Shown one piece after another: positions 17,615-26,144 of a stretch of DNA of 51,828 nt. The stretch comes from Ornithinibacillus halotolerans (GTDB lineage: Bacteria; Bacillota; Bacilli; Bacillales; Amphibacillaceae), in NCBI RefSeq assembly GCF_014637405.1, contig NZ_BMEY01000024.1, positions 1 to 51,828 of the forward strand, in the 5' to 3' direction. The translations under genes were made by a program, and so were the position numbers. The notes beneath the pieces were generated by a model. It had not been told where the DNA came from. It saw nothing but the letters and a program-made list of their open reading frames with translations, and did not search any database. Each line of letters starts with the position of its first letter. Within the stretch, counting starts at the first letter, position 1.

Positions 17615-17770
17615 TGGATGAAATAAAGTATGGTAGTGCGCCTTACATCATATTGTAGCAAGACAGTCGTCAAAATGACGTATGACAGTGCGGCATACAT
17701 CATTTTGAAACAAACAATAGTCAAAATGTAAAATGGGCACTTTTCAAACCTCATTTCGCACGTACACTAG
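17615..17770. repeat. Tandem hairpin repeats, about 52-bp period (three units)
   Basis: Units begin near 17620, 17672 and 17723. Each has an AAAATGA-like arm and, about 20 bases later, an ATCATTTT-like arm; the second unit (AAAATGAC ... ATCATTTT) is best preserved. The segment GCGGCATACATCATTTT resembles GCGTGCCATACATCATTTC in the array at 38.6 kb, so the two arrays belong to one family. Confidence 0.6.
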
Positions 17771-17845
17771 GTATTAAATGAATATTAGAACCACCACCAC
17801 TACACCATTAAGAACCTCAACCTCAAAAAAAATTAAACAAAACAC

Positions 17846-17907
17846 TTGAAAGTCAAAAAAGGTCAGAGTATAATAAGGTTACAAGGTCAAAGATAGTCAA
17901 AGTCAAA
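17846..17907 (+). promoter_or_regulatory. clpE promoter with two CtsR operators
   Basis: TTGAAA (17846-17851), 17 bases, TATAAT (17869-17874) form the promoter. One CtsR heptad pair, AGTCAAA-AAA-GGTCAGA (17851-17867), covers the promoter; a second, GGTCAAA-GAT-AGTCAAA (17885-17901), extended by GTCAAA, lies over the transcript start. The arrangement fits heat-inducible repression by CtsR. Confidence 0.9.
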
Positions 17908-17951
17908 TTTGATTTTATATAGCAATAAAACTAATTAGGAGGAATGGATAT

Positions 17952-20093
17952 ATGAAATGTCAAAAATGTGGTGTTAACGAAGCGAATATAAATATGGCAA
18001 TGCAAATGAATAGTCAAAAGATGCAGATGCACCTTTGCAATTCATGTTTCCGTGAAATCCAAGAGGAAATGATGAATGCTAATGGAATGTTCTCTAATAA
18101 TCCATTCTTTAATGAAGAAAATGCATCATCAAACTTTTTCCAAAATAATGGTCAAATGAATGCCAATACAACAACGAAAACGAAACAAAAGCGATCAAAA
18201 CGTAAAGGTTTATTAGATAAATTAGGTAACAATTTAACAGATGCCGCTCGTAATGGTGACATTGATCCGGTAATTGGTCGTGACAATGAAGTGAAGCGTG
18301 TTATTGAAACATTAAATAGAAGGTCAAAAAATAATCCTGTCCTAATAGGTGAACCAGGTGTTGGTAAAACAGCTATTGCAGAAGGACTAGCTTTAAAAAT
18401 CGTTGAAGGTCAAGTTCCTACTAAATTAATCAATAAAGAAGTTTACATTCTTGATGTAGCCTCATTAGTAGCAAATACAGGTGTACGTGGCCAGTTTGAA
18501 GAACGAATGAAGCAATTGATTAAAGAATTACAACAACGTCCAGATATAATTCTTTTCATAGACGAAGTTCATTTATTAGTTGGTGCAGGTACTGCTGAAG
18601 GATCACAAATGGATGCAGGTAACATCCTAAAACCAGCACTTGCACGTGGTGAATTGCAAATTATTGGTGCTACTACACTAAAAGAATACCGTCAAATTGA
18701 AAAGGATGCAGCGCTTGAACGACGTTTCCAACCAATTATCGTTAAAGAGCCAACTATCGAGGAAGCAATTTTAATCCTGAATGGCATTAAAGATAAATAT
18801 GAACAGTTTCATGAAGTTCGTTACTCTGATGAAGCAATCCGTGCATTTGTAAATTTATCAGACCGTTACATTCAAGATCGCTTCTTACCGGATAAAGCAA
18901 TTGATTTAATGGATGAAGTCGGTTCAAGGCTAAATCTTGCTAACTCACAGCATGATTCTAATGGGATTCAACAACGTATTGATGAAATTGTGAAGGAAAA
19001 AGAAGCAGCTGCAGAGGAAGAAGATTATGAACGTGCAGCAAATTTACGTTATCAAGAAATTCAACTACAAAAACAATTAGAAAAAGCAAAAGGTGAAGAA
19101 CAAGTAATTGATGTGGATATATCTGATATTCAACTTATTGTTGAAGAGAAAACAGGTATACCAGTAACCAAATTACAATCTGACGAACAAGAAAAGATGA
19201 AGAATCTTGGAGTAAATATACGTAAAAAAGTAATTGGCCAGGATGAGGCAGTAGACAAAGTTGCTAAAGCAATCCGTCGTAGCCGTGCCGGTTTAAAATC
19301 CAAATATCGTCCAATCGGTTCCTTCTTATTTGTAGGTCCAACAGGTGTTGGTAAAACAGAACTAACGAAAGCCCTTGCGGAAGAATTATTTGGAACCCGT
19401 GATGCAATGATTCGTTTAGATATGAGTGAGTACATGGAGAAACATTCTGTGTCTAAGTTAATTGGAGCACCTCCTGGATATATTGGTCATGATGAGGCAG
19501 GTCAATTAACTGAACGAGTTCGTAGAAACCCTTATTCCATTATCCTACTAGATGAAATTGAGAAAGCACATCCAGATGTGCAAAATATATTCCTTCAAAT
19601 TATGGAAGATGGACATTTAACAGATTCACAAGGTAGAAAAGTAAGCTTTAAGGATACTGTTATTATTATGACAAGTAATGCTGGTACTGGATCCAAACAA
19701 ATTACAGTTGGATTCAACAAAGACAAACATGAATCTGTATCTGTATTAGAAAATCTTAGTGCCTACTTTAAGCCAGAGTTCTTGAACCGATTTGATGCTA
19801 TTATTAACTTTAATGAATTAACGGAAGAGCATCTTATGAGTATCATTGACCTTATGTTAGATGAAGTTACAAATACGGTGGAAGAAAATAATATCGTAAT
19901 CACTGTTACAGAAGAGGCGAAAAGAACACTTGTTAAGCTTGGATACGATCCTAAATTTGGTGCCCGTCCATTACGCCGTGTCATCCAAGATAAAATTGAA
20001 GATCCATTAACTGATTTACTACTGGAAGAAGAACAGGTAAATAAAGTACTTGTTTCCGTGCATGAAGATCAAGTTATAGTGGAAAAACAGTAA
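17952..20093 (+). CDS. clpE: ATP-dependent Clp protease ATPase subunit ClpE
   Basis: A 713-residue Hsp100/Clp ATPase that unfolds substrates for ClpP. The N-terminal zinc finger (Cys3, Cys6, Cys29, Cys32) in place of the double Clp-N domain identifies ClpE. Two AAA modules follow: Walker [10 protein letters not shown] with Walker B LFIDEVH, and GPTGVGKTE with [14 protein letters not shown]-like coiled segment ([20 protein letters not shown]) lies between them. A ClpP-docking loop near ITVGFNK is plausible. AGGAGG precedes the ATG. The heat-shock repressor CtsR acts on the promoter. Monocistronic. Confidence 0.97.
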   Translation: MKCQKCGVNEANINMAMQMNSQKMQMHLCNSCFREIQEEMMNANGMFSNNPFFNEENASSNFFQNNGQMNANTTTKTKQKRSKRKGLLDKLGNNLTDAARNGDIDPVIGRDNEVKRVIETLNRRSKNNPVLIGEPGVGKTAIAEGLALKIVEGQVPTKLINKEVYILDVASLVANTGVRGQFEERMKQLIKELQQRPDIILFIDEVHLLVGAGTAEGSQMDAGNILKPALARGELQIIGATTLKEYRQIEKDAALERRFQPIIVKEPTIEEAILILNGIKDKYEQFHEVRYSDEAIRAFVNLSDRYIQDRFLPDKAIDLMDEVGSRLNLANSQHDSNGIQQRIDEIVKEKEAAAEEEDYERAANLRYQEIQLQKQLEKAKGEEQVIDVDISDIQLIVEEKTGIPVTKLQSDEQEKMKNLGVNIRKKVIGQDEAVDKVAKAIRRSRAGLKSKYRPIGSFLFVGPTGVGKTELTKALAEELFGTRDAMIRLDMSEYMEKHSVSKLIGAPPGYIGHDEAGQLTERVRRNPYSIILLDEIEKAHPDVQNIFLQIMEDGHLTDSQGRKVSFKDTVIIMTSNAGTGSKQITVGFNKDKHESVSVLENLSAYFKPEFLNRFDAIINFNELTEEHLMSIIDLMLDEVTNTVEENNIVITVTEEAKRTLVKLGYDPKFGARPLRRVIQDKIEDPLTDLLLEEEQVNKVLVSVHEDQVIVEKQ

Positions 20094-20098
20094 TTATA

Positions 20099-20146
20099 AA
20101 AGGTATAATGCTTCTCATAAGGAGAGCATTATACCTTCTTTTTTTA
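20099..20146 (+). terminator. Terminator of clpE
   Basis: AAGGTATAATGCT / AGCATTATACCTT stem with T run. It overlaps the stop of the convergent minus-strand gene at 20144. Confidence 0.85.
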
Positions 20147-20482
20147 AGACTTAGAATAAGAATTTATCATAAATGATAGATGAACGTTTTCTAATTCACA
20201 CATTTGAAAAGCAACGTCATATCTACTCTCAACTGCTTCTGCAAATTCATTATACTTCTCTTCCGAAAGCGATTTCTGCCAAGCGAATTGAAAATGAAAT
20301 AAATCATCTTTTCCTCTATCGACTGGATTCATGGCCATACCTTTTTGAGTTGTCTGTGCATTTGCTTGAGCTGCTAAGTTTAACAGAAGTACTTCTAGAA
20401 TCTTTTGTTCACGCTCGTTAAAATCATTTCCTTCTGAATTGACTAATACATTAACCATTGCTACGTTAATAAAAATCTCCAC
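20144..20482 (-). CDS. Hypothetical protein (112 aa)
   Basis: A frame of up to 112 residues, acidic and helical, with no family I recognise. The first codon would be GTG at 20482; an ATG at 20458 (MVNVLVNSEGND) is the alternative. Neither has a well-placed ribosome-binding site, but GGGGGA precedes a 13-codon ORF at 20537-20496 just upstream, so translation could be coupled to a leader peptide. Histidine- and phenylalanine-rich FHFQFAW lies in the middle. It is convergent with clpE and divergent from the MBL-fold gene. Confidence 0.5.
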   Translation of the reverse strand: MEIFINVAMVNVLVNSEGNDFNEREQKILEVLLLNLAAQANAQTTQKGMAMNPVDRGKDDLFHFQFAWQKSLSEEKYNEFAEAVESRYDVAFQMCELENVHLSFMINSYSKS

Positions 20483-20698
20483 CTTTATCTGTTATTTATA
20501 TCTGTAATCCCTCTAAAGAATGAAGTTTTGTACTCATAACGCATTCCCCCTTTTCCAATAATATATATATTCGCAATCAAATCATTAAATCCTTTATTAA
20601 AACAAAGTAGATTAAAAGTTGGAAAAAACTTTAGTAAATAAATGCCTGCCTGTAGGTACAAAATAATAAAGAACTTCTCTAAAAAGGATGTAACGTAT

Positions 20699-21568
20699 AT
20701 GTTGCAATGCAGAAGAATAATTACCCTTATGTTTTTCTTACTTGTCTTTGTAACATTTGACTGTACACCTATCCATAGTCTTGCTAAAAAGATGGATGTA
20801 CATTTTATTAATGTAGGACAAGGGGACAGCATATTTATCCAGACCCCAAATGATAAAAATATATTAATTGATGGGGGACCACCAAAAGCAGGAAAAAAAG
20901 TGGTGAATTACTTGAAAGGTCTTGGTATAAAAGAAATTGATCTCATTATAGCTACTCATCCAGACCGGGACCATATTGGTGGATTACCTACAGTAATGAA
21001 AGAGTTTAAAGTTAAAGAGATATTAGATTCAGGTAAACTGCATGTGACACGTGCCTATGCAAATTATATGAATGAAATTCGTAAACAGAAGATACCGTTA
21101 ACAGTTGCAAAAGCTGATAAAGAAATTCGTATTGATACATTACTCGATTTTCGAATTCTAAATGCTTATGGTAAATATAAAAATAATAACCAATCATCCA
21201 TTGCACTTAAATTAAGTTATAACGATGTTGATTTTTTATTTTTGGGTGACATTGAAGATGAACAAGAAACAAAGATTGGGAAAAAATACGATGTACGAGC
21301 AGAAATAATTAAAATAGCTCATCACGGTTCAAAAACAAGTAGTTCTAAAAACTTTCTAGAACAAGTAAAGCCCAAAGTAGCGATTATTACTTATAGTCAA
21401 TATAATGACTATGGCCACCCGGTCAATCGAGTCATTCAACGGTTGATGGAACTTGATACGAATATTTTTTCAACTGCAGTACATGGTGATTTAGTGGTCC
21501 ATACAGAGGGAGAAAACTATCTCGTCTATCCTCAAAAATCGCCATTACAGTTTTTACTAGAAAGCTGA
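20699..21568 (+). CDS. Exported ComEC/Rec2-like metallo-beta-lactamase-fold hydrolase
   Basis: A 289-residue protein starting at ATG 20699 (AAGGAT upstream). A signal peptide or anchor covers residues 1-30. The rest is a metallo-beta-lactamase fold like the C-terminal domain of ComEC: FINVGQGDSIFI, then IDGG, then the metal motif THPDRDHIGG, then FLGDIEDEQE and AHHGSKTSS. Such free-standing domains are probable extracellular nucleases or phosphodiesterases, but the substrate is unknown. Monocistronic; it ends at a palindromic terminator. Confidence 0.85.
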   Translation: MLQCRRIITLMFFLLVFVTFDCTPIHSLAKKMDVHFINVGQGDSIFIQTPNDKNILIDGGPPKAGKKVVNYLKGLGIKEIDLIIATHPDRDHIGGLPTVMKEFKVKEILDSGKLHVTRAYANYMNEIRKQKIPLTVAKADKEIRIDTLLDFRILNAYGKYKNNNQSSIALKLSYNDVDFLFLGDIEDEQETKIGKKYDVRAEIIKIAHHGSKTSSSKNFLEQVKPKVAIITYSQYNDYGHPVNRVIQRLMELDTNIFSTAVHGDLVVHTEGENYLVYPQKSPLQFLLES

Positions 21569-21574
21569 TAATAG

Positions 21575-21602
21575 AAGGGGACAGTCGCTGGACTATCCCC
21601 CT
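21575..21602. terminator. Bidirectional hairpin of the GGGGACAGTC type
   Basis: GGGGACAGTC-GCTG-GACTATCCCC lies between two convergent stop codons. The T tract is weak on both sides, so termination is probable but unproven. Confidence 0.5.
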
Positions 21603-22015
21603 TAAATTACTTGCATCACAAGGTAAATAATAAAAAATGAGATCCACAGAGTATCTATTATTGCTAAATACAATCCGATTTTCGACTTTTTTACTTTTGG
21701 CAAGCTATTATTGAATAACGTATCATATAAGCCTACAACAAATAATACAAATAGCATTATTGTTAGAATTAAATTATCAATAAAAGTAATTGCAATAAGA
21801 TACATCAGCCAACGACGGATAAAATTAAAAAGTAATCCAATCACCATAACTGAAAAGCTATTAGGGTTAAAAAATATTTCTTCTTCTGGTGAAAGTTCTT
21901 CAAGTCCTTTTTGGATTTTTTTGTGTTCTCTTAAATAATCAATATTAATCCATAAAATTACTAATCCATAAATTATGATATAGATTTCTACATTATTACT
22001 TACAATTTCGAACAT
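21602..22015 (-). CDS. Hypothetical membrane protein (137 aa)
   Basis: I do not recognise a family. The 137-residue product has an N-terminal hydrophobic segment (about residues 9-24), a charged loop (LREHKKIQKGLEELSPEEE), and three further hydrophobic segments toward the C-terminus, giving four probable membrane helices. AAAGGGGAT lies 4-5 bases before the ATG at 22015. It stands alone, convergent with the MBL-fold gene. Confidence 0.7.
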   Translation of the reverse strand: MFEIVSNNVEIYIIIYGLVILWINIDYLREHKKIQKGLEELSPEEEIFFNPNSFSVMVIGLLFNFIRRWLMYLIAITFIDNLILTIMLFVLFVVGLYDTLFNNSLPKVKKSKIGLYLAIIDTLWISFFIIYLVMQVI

Positions 22016-22102
22016 CGTAATCCCCTTTGTATATGGTTACACTCTTTGTATGTATTACGAAGTATAGTAGATAAGGTTTCAGAAGAATAAATATATTCAT
22101 CC

Positions 22103-22147
22103 AAAAAAGGGGCAGTCACTCTATATGCTAGAGTGACTGCCCTTTTT
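22103..22147. terminator. Strong bidirectional terminator-like hairpin between divergent genes
   Basis: AAAAAGGGGCAGTCACTC pairs with GAGTGACTGCCCTTTTT (17 bp, one extra G) around a 9-base loop, with T on both strands. It lies upstream of both flanking divergent genes, where no gene ends. Confidence 0.8.
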
Positions 22148-22170
22148 AAAAATAATTTTTCTGAAAAGTA

Positions 22171-22226
22171 TTGACTTTCAGATGTTAATGTTCTATGGTT
22201 AGTTACATAAGTAATTAACCATAGAA
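22171..22226 (+). promoter_or_regulatory. Promoter and GntR (YtrA-type) operator
   Basis: TTGACT (22171-22176), 17 bases and TATGGT form a probable promoter. The inverted repeat TTCTATGGTTA ... TAACCATAGAA (22191-22201 and 22216-22226) overlaps the -10 and ends 15 bases before the GntR start, as expected for autorepression. Confidence 0.75.
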
Positions 22227-22241
22227 CGAAGGAGCTTAAAG

Positions 22242-22616
22242 ATGAAAAATAGTTTGGATGATAACAAGCCAATATTCCTTCAAATAAAAGAACAATTAGA
22301 AGACTCCATTATAAATGGCGAAATAAAAGCAGGTGAGCGGGTACCGTCAACTAATGAATTTGCAGCCTTTTACAAAATAAATCCTGCAACAGCTGCAAAA
22401 GGGATAAACGAGCTTGTAGTAGAAGATATTTTGTTCAAACGAAGGGGTGTCGGTATGTTTGTGACAGATCACGCGAAAGAAATTCTAATAGCTAAGCGGA
22501 AACAAACCTTCTTTGAAAGGTACATCTTGCCTTTGAAAGAAGAAGCTAGAAAGTTAAACATTACTGAAACAGAGTTGCTAAGTATGATGAAAGGGGATGA
22601 TAATAATGAAAATTGA
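22242..22616 (+). CDS. GntR-family repressor, YtrA subfamily
   Basis: A 124-residue regulator: winged helix (about residues 12-75; KAGERVPSTNEFAAFYKINPATAAKGINEL contains the helix-turn-helix) and the short C-terminal dimerisation helix of the YtrA group. AAGGAG precedes the ATG. It overlaps the downstream ABC ATPase gene by 11 bases, and an exact palindrome covers its promoter. YtrA-type regulators usually respond to cell-wall antibiotics and control the ABC transporter encoded next to them. The signal here is unknown. Confidence 0.88.
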   Translation: MKNSLDDNKPIFLQIKEQLEDSIINGEIKAGERVPSTNEFAAFYKINPATAAKGINELVVEDILFKRRGVGMFVTDHAKEILIAKRKQTFFERYILPLKEEARKLNITETELLSMMKGDDNNEN

Positions 22617-23460
22617 AGTAAAAAATCTAACAAAGAAATATGGTGCAAAAACTGCTTTAAATTCTATTTCTTTTACGTTAGAAGAACCAGGAATATATGG
22701 TTTATTAGGTCGAAATGGGGCAGGAAAGACTACTTTCATGGAAATTTTAGCAGGACAGATTATTGCTTCTGACGGAGAGATACTCATTGAAGGAAAAAAT
22801 CCATTTGATAACCAAGAGCTTACAGAGTCGATTTGTTTAATAAAAGAAGGACAAAATTTTAAAAAGGATTTAACGATCAAAAATGTGTTAAAAATTAGTT
22901 CGTTCTTTTATCCGAATTGGGATGAGGCTTTAGCATTAGAATTAGTGAAGGAATATAACTTAGATGTAAAAGCAAAAGTAAAATCATTGTCTAAAGGAAT
23001 GGAATCTGCACTTGGAATTATTGTAGGGCTTGCAAGTAAGGCACCTATCACTATTTTTGATGAACCTTATATCGGTTTAGATGCTGCAGCTCGTAAAAAG
23101 TTCTACCAAATATTGTTAGAGGAATATGAAGAAAATCCAAGAACGATTATTTTCTCTACTCATTTAATCGATGAAGTAAGTCTAATGTTTGAAGAAGTAC
23201 TAATTATTCAAGATGGAGAATTAGCACTTCAGGAAAATGCAGATGTTTTAAGAAATAGTGCCTACGCAGTGTCAGGAAAGAGCGAACAAGTAGAAAAATT
23301 TATTAAGAATAAGAGAGTGTTAGATACAAAGAAATTAGCTGGAATGATGACTGCTTATGTATATGGGCATATTGAAGAAGCAAAGTTAACAGGTTTGTCT
23401 GTTGAAGGTGTACCGATTCAAGAATTAATGATCTATCTTACTGAGAGAGGTGCTTCATAA
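22606..23460 (+). CDS. ABC transporter ATP-binding protein (YtrB-like)
   Basis: A 284-residue ATPase with Walker A GRNGAGKTT, Walker B APITIFDEP and an H-loop STHLID. The signature is the variant LSKGM rather than LSGGQ, which is usual in the YtrB group. The ATG at 22606 is preferred to one 9 bases earlier because GGGG is then 9 bases upstream. The start overlaps the GntR gene; the stop overlaps the permease ATG. The module probably exports or removes a cell-envelope-active compound. Confidence 0.88.
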   Translation: MKIEVKNLTKKYGAKTALNSISFTLEEPGIYGLLGRNGAGKTTFMEILAGQIIASDGEILIEGKNPFDNQELTESICLIKEGQNFKKDLTIKNVLKISSFFYPNWDEALALELVKEYNLDVKAKVKSLSKGMESALGIIVGLASKAPITIFDEPYIGLDAAARKKFYQILLEEYEENPRTIIFSTHLIDEVSLMFEEVLIIQDGELALQENADVLRNSAYAVSGKSEQVEKFIKNKRVLDTKKLAGMMTAYVYGHIEEAKLTGLSVEGVPIQELMIYLTERGAS

Positions 23461-24161
23461 TGAATAACCAAATAAAAGGGTTACTTTATTTTTATGTTAA
23501 TGACTTTAGACATTCTTTTCTCATATTCTGGTCTATTCTTTTGTTGGTATTAGTAGTTTCCATTTCCTTTTCCATATTCTTACTTGGATATGAAGATGGG
23601 ATGATGGCCTTTGGGTTCCCATTTGGAATTTACTTTTACTGCGCATTTTTAGGATTTTTAGCAGTAAAAGAAAGTATCCCGTTTGCAATTAAGATAGGAG
23701 CGACACGTAAGAATATTTTTATTAGTATTGGTTTGTTCTTCATATTATTAGCTATTTTCAAAGCATTGGTTGCTAATATTATTCAAGAATTAGTCTTATT
23801 AATTGTTGATAATGCAAATATCACCTCATTTTTGTTCATACATCCAGCAATGATGTTTGACGATACATGGTTTAATCGAGTTATCATCGATATTTGTATG
23901 ATGTTCTTCTTACTAGCTGCCATGTTTGTATTTGGTCTACTGTTTTACAAATTTGGAATCGCTGGTGGAGGTGCTGTAACTGGAGTATTAGGTGTGGCGT
24001 TATTATTAGGGATGGCAAAAGGATGGATCTTCGATTTTATTTCTAATCTAGTAAAACAAATTGATATCGTATTTTTCTATCAAGTATTAGGAATAGGATT
24101 TCTCTTCTTCCTTATCTCCTTCATTTTCTTAAGAAGAATTACGATAGAGAAAAAGAGATAA
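23460..24161 (+). CDS. ABC transporter permease (membrane subunit)
   Basis: A 233-residue protein with six hydrophobic segments and short loops, no other motif. The ATG shares its A with the TAA stop of the ATPase gene, so the subunits are translationally coupled. Partner of the YtrB-like ATPase; third and last gene of the GntR-controlled unit. Confidence 0.85.
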   Translation: MNNQIKGLLYFYVNDFRHSFLIFWSILLLVLVVSISFSIFLLGYEDGMMAFGFPFGIYFYCAFLGFLAVKESIPFAIKIGATRKNIFISIGLFFILLAIFKALVANIIQELVLLIVDNANITSFLFIHPAMMFDDTWFNRVIIDICMMFFLLAAMFVFGLLFYKFGIAGGGAVTGVLGVALLLGMAKGWIFDFISNLVKQIDIVFFYQVLGIGFLFFLISFIFLRRITIEKKR

Positions 24162-24167
24162 TAAAAT

Positions 24168-24204
24168 AAGGAACAAGTAATAGAAATATTACTTGTTCCT
24201 TTTT
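24168..24204 (+). terminator. Terminator of the GntR-ABC operon
   Basis: AAGGAACAAGTAAT / ATTACTTGTTCCTT perfect 14-bp stem, 6-base loop, then TTTT. Confidence 0.85.
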
Positions 24205-24223
24205 AGGGGGACAGTCCCCCTAA
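24203..24223. repeat. GGGGACAGTCCCC palindrome, third copy
   Basis: A 21-base perfect palindrome (TTAGGGGGAC, central A, GTCCCCCTAA) sits exactly between a terminator and the stop of the convergent permease gene. Same core as at 17.54 and 21.58 kb. Confidence 0.7.
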
Positions 24224-25003
24224 TTAAGATATAACCATTTCTTTTCGTTTGAATATTTGAACCGAGGAAACTAATAATAACAACGAAATGCCAAATGTTA
24301 TACCTGCTGTTATCCATAAGTCACTTACTACTTCACCATTTACTAAAGACTCAAAAATATAATCAGATAAATTGTTCGGGCTCCAATCCAACACATATTG
24401 GAATATCTCTGTGACAAGACTCATTGCCATGATCGTTAATATTGTAAAAAAGGCAACTAGACCAGTAGATTTAACTACCGAACTATAAAAAATAGTTAAA
24501 GATACAACAAATGTAAGCCATACACCAAAGAAGAAAAAGATTGTTAAGAATTCTGTAAAGCTTAAGTTTCCAAAGAGAATGTTAATATAGTACCAATGAA
24601 CTAAGATACCAAAGAACAGCGATGCCCAAACTAAGAGTAAAAATGATACCCACTTTGCACTAATATAATTCCAAAAGGAAACAGGCTTAACTAGCACAAG
24701 TTCAGAAACACCACTTTTTCTTTCTCCAGTAATTGTTCCCATCGTAATTAATACAACTATTAATACTCCTAAACTACTTAGTTGACCGAGCGTAATAAGA
24801 ACAACTTCAGCTGGTGCAAATTCAGGCATCTCGATAACAGTACCTTCTGGCATTCCACCAACAGAATCAAGAATTTGTGGCATAAAATAAGTAGTTAATG
24901 GATCCATTATTGATAATAAGATGATTACCAAAGGAACCCAAATCCATTTTTTATTACGCCAGTTTTCTAATAGTTCTTTTTTTAATAGCGTCATCCACTG
25001 CAT
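24224..25003 (-). CDS. ABC transporter permease (YxlG-like)
   Basis: A 259-residue ABC-2 type permease with six hydrophobic segments and the conserved GERKSGVSELVLVKPVS loop after the second helix. The start overlaps the stop of the ATPase gene by one base (TAATG). It completes a PLDc_N-ATPase-permease trio that matches yxlE-yxlF-yxlG of the B. subtilis sigY operon in order and type. Confidence 0.85.
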   Translation of the reverse strand: MQWMTLLKKELLENWRNKKWIWVPLVIILLSIMDPLTTYFMPQILDSVGGMPEGTVIEMPEFAPAEVVLITLGQLSSLGVLIVVLITMGTITGERKSGVSELVLVKPVSFWNYISAKWVSFLLLVWASLFFGILVHWYYINILFGNLSFTEFLTIFFFFGVWLTFVVSLTIFYSSVVKSTGLVAFFTILTIMAMSLVTEIFQYVLDWSPNNLSDYIFESLVNGEVVSDLWITAGITFGISLLLLVSSVQIFKRKEMVIS

Positions 25004-25914
25004 TAGGAATTCACCACCTTCATAAACATATCTTCTAGAGAAGCCTTATTAATAGAGAAGGTTGTAACTGGCCAGTTTTCTGTCAGGACTAAATTGAGGA
25101 TCTCTTTTCTAGCATTATTTAAATGGTCTGAAGTAATGTATAGAATATCTCGTTCTATCTTTGTATTTAAGACGGCTTGAAGATTATTAATTCTGTCTAC
25201 ATACTTTGTAATATCATCATCGACTTGTAATTCAATTACAGTTGTTTGATATTTCTTCCGTAATTCTGTTAATTTTCCAGATTCGATTACTTTTCCATCA
25301 TTCAGTAAAATTAATTCATCGCTAATTTCTTCTGCATCATTTAGAATATGGGTTGAAAAAAGAATCGTCATTTCTTCTTTTAATTTTTCCATTAAGATGA
25401 GTACTTCTCTTCTTCCGATTGGATCAAGAGATGCTACCGGTTCATCTAAAATCAATAGTTTTGGTTTATGGATAATTGCTTGAGCAATACCGAGGCGCTG
25501 TTTCATTCCTCCAGAATAACGAGATATTCGTTCATCTTGAGCTTCTCTCGAAATACCAACTTCCTTGAGTAATTCATCTGCTCTTTTGTTAGCTTCTTCT
25601 TTTGAAAGATTTGCTAATTTTCCACTAAAAGTGAGAAATTCTCTTCCAGTCATCCATGTATGAAAGGCTGGATATTGTGGTAAATAGCCAATAAACTCTC
25701 GGATATCCGGTGTTTTGTTTTGTGATTCAAAATAAATGGAACCAGATGTTGGTTTTAACAATCCTGCAAGCATTCGTAATGTAGTCGTTTTTCCTGCACC
25801 ATTTGGTCCAATTAAAGCAACACATTTATGATGACCAAATTCTATATCAATTCCATTTACTACTGTTTTCTTACCATACGTCTTCGTTAGTTTCTGGACC
25901 TTTACTAAAGTCAT
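25003..25914 (-). CDS. ABC transporter ATP-binding protein (YxlF-like)
   Basis: A 303-residue ATPase with Walker A GPNGAGKTT, signature YSGGMKQRLG, Walker B LLILDEPVASLDP and H-loop STHILND. A C-terminal extension (about residues 225-303) is typical of bacitracin/lantibiotic-type ATPases. The ATG at 25914 follows GGAGGAGGG; the longer frame to 25992 overlaps the upstream gene and has no site. The start overlaps the TAA of the PLDc_N gene. Confidence 0.88.
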   Translation of the reverse strand: MTLVKVQKLTKTYGKKTVVNGIDIEFGHHKCVALIGPNGAGKTTTLRMLAGLLKPTSGSIYFESQNKTPDIREFIGYLPQYPAFHTWMTGREFLTFSGKLANLSKEEANKRADELLKEVGISREAQDERISRYSGGMKQRLGIAQAIIHKPKLLILDEPVASLDPIGRREVLILMEKLKEEMTILFSTHILNDAEEISDELILLNDGKVIESGKLTELRKKYQTTVIELQVDDDITKYVDRINNLQAVLNTKIERDILYITSDHLNNARKEILNLVLTENWPVTTFSINKASLEDMFMKVVNS

Positions 25915-26108
25915 TAATCCCTCCTCCTTCCAAAGATGAAGTAGATAATTGGACCAAGTATGCTTAAGAAAGCTACTATGACCCAAATCCATTTAGGGCC
26001 ATTTGTTTCCTTAATTCTTATTATGTCGATGATTGCAACAATGAATAATACTACTTGAATAATAATAAGAGGTAAGAAAAGTTGAATATTCTCTGTAAGT
26101 ACTTCCAT
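25914..26108 (-). CDS. PLDc_N-domain small membrane protein (YxlE-like)
   Basis: A 64-residue protein with two membrane helices (about 10-29 and 40-58) and the linking KETNGPKWIWVIVAF block that defines the phospholipase D N-terminal-like domain, ending GRRRD. In B. subtilis YxlE is the like protein, a negative regulator of SigY activity with YxlD. Here no sigma factor gene is adjacent, so it more likely serves the ABC transporter. Coupled to the ATPase gene by a 1-base overlap. Confidence 0.85.
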   Translation of the reverse strand: MEVLTENIQLFLPLIIIQVVLFIVAIIDIIRIKETNGPKWIWVIVAFLSILGPIIYFIFGRRRD

Positions 26109-26144
26109 ACATTGTACACTCCTTCTAATAAATTTTAGTTATAG

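Larger units (their letters stand above)
17564..17951. other. clpE upstream region with hairpin repeats
   Basis: The left part (about 17615-17770) holds three degenerate hairpin repeat units and the right part (17846-17907) holds the clpE promoter and CtsR sites. No ORF is supported. Confidence 0.6.

Noticed and set aside
19130-19435. 101-codon frame opposite clpE
   Set aside because: Antisense shadow of the second AAA module of ClpE; no start signal.
20485-20832. 115-codon minus-strand frame opposite the MBL-fold gene start
   Set aside because: It overlaps the signal-peptide region of the well-supported plus-strand gene and has no site or recognisable domain. Only a short leader ORF at its end might be translated.
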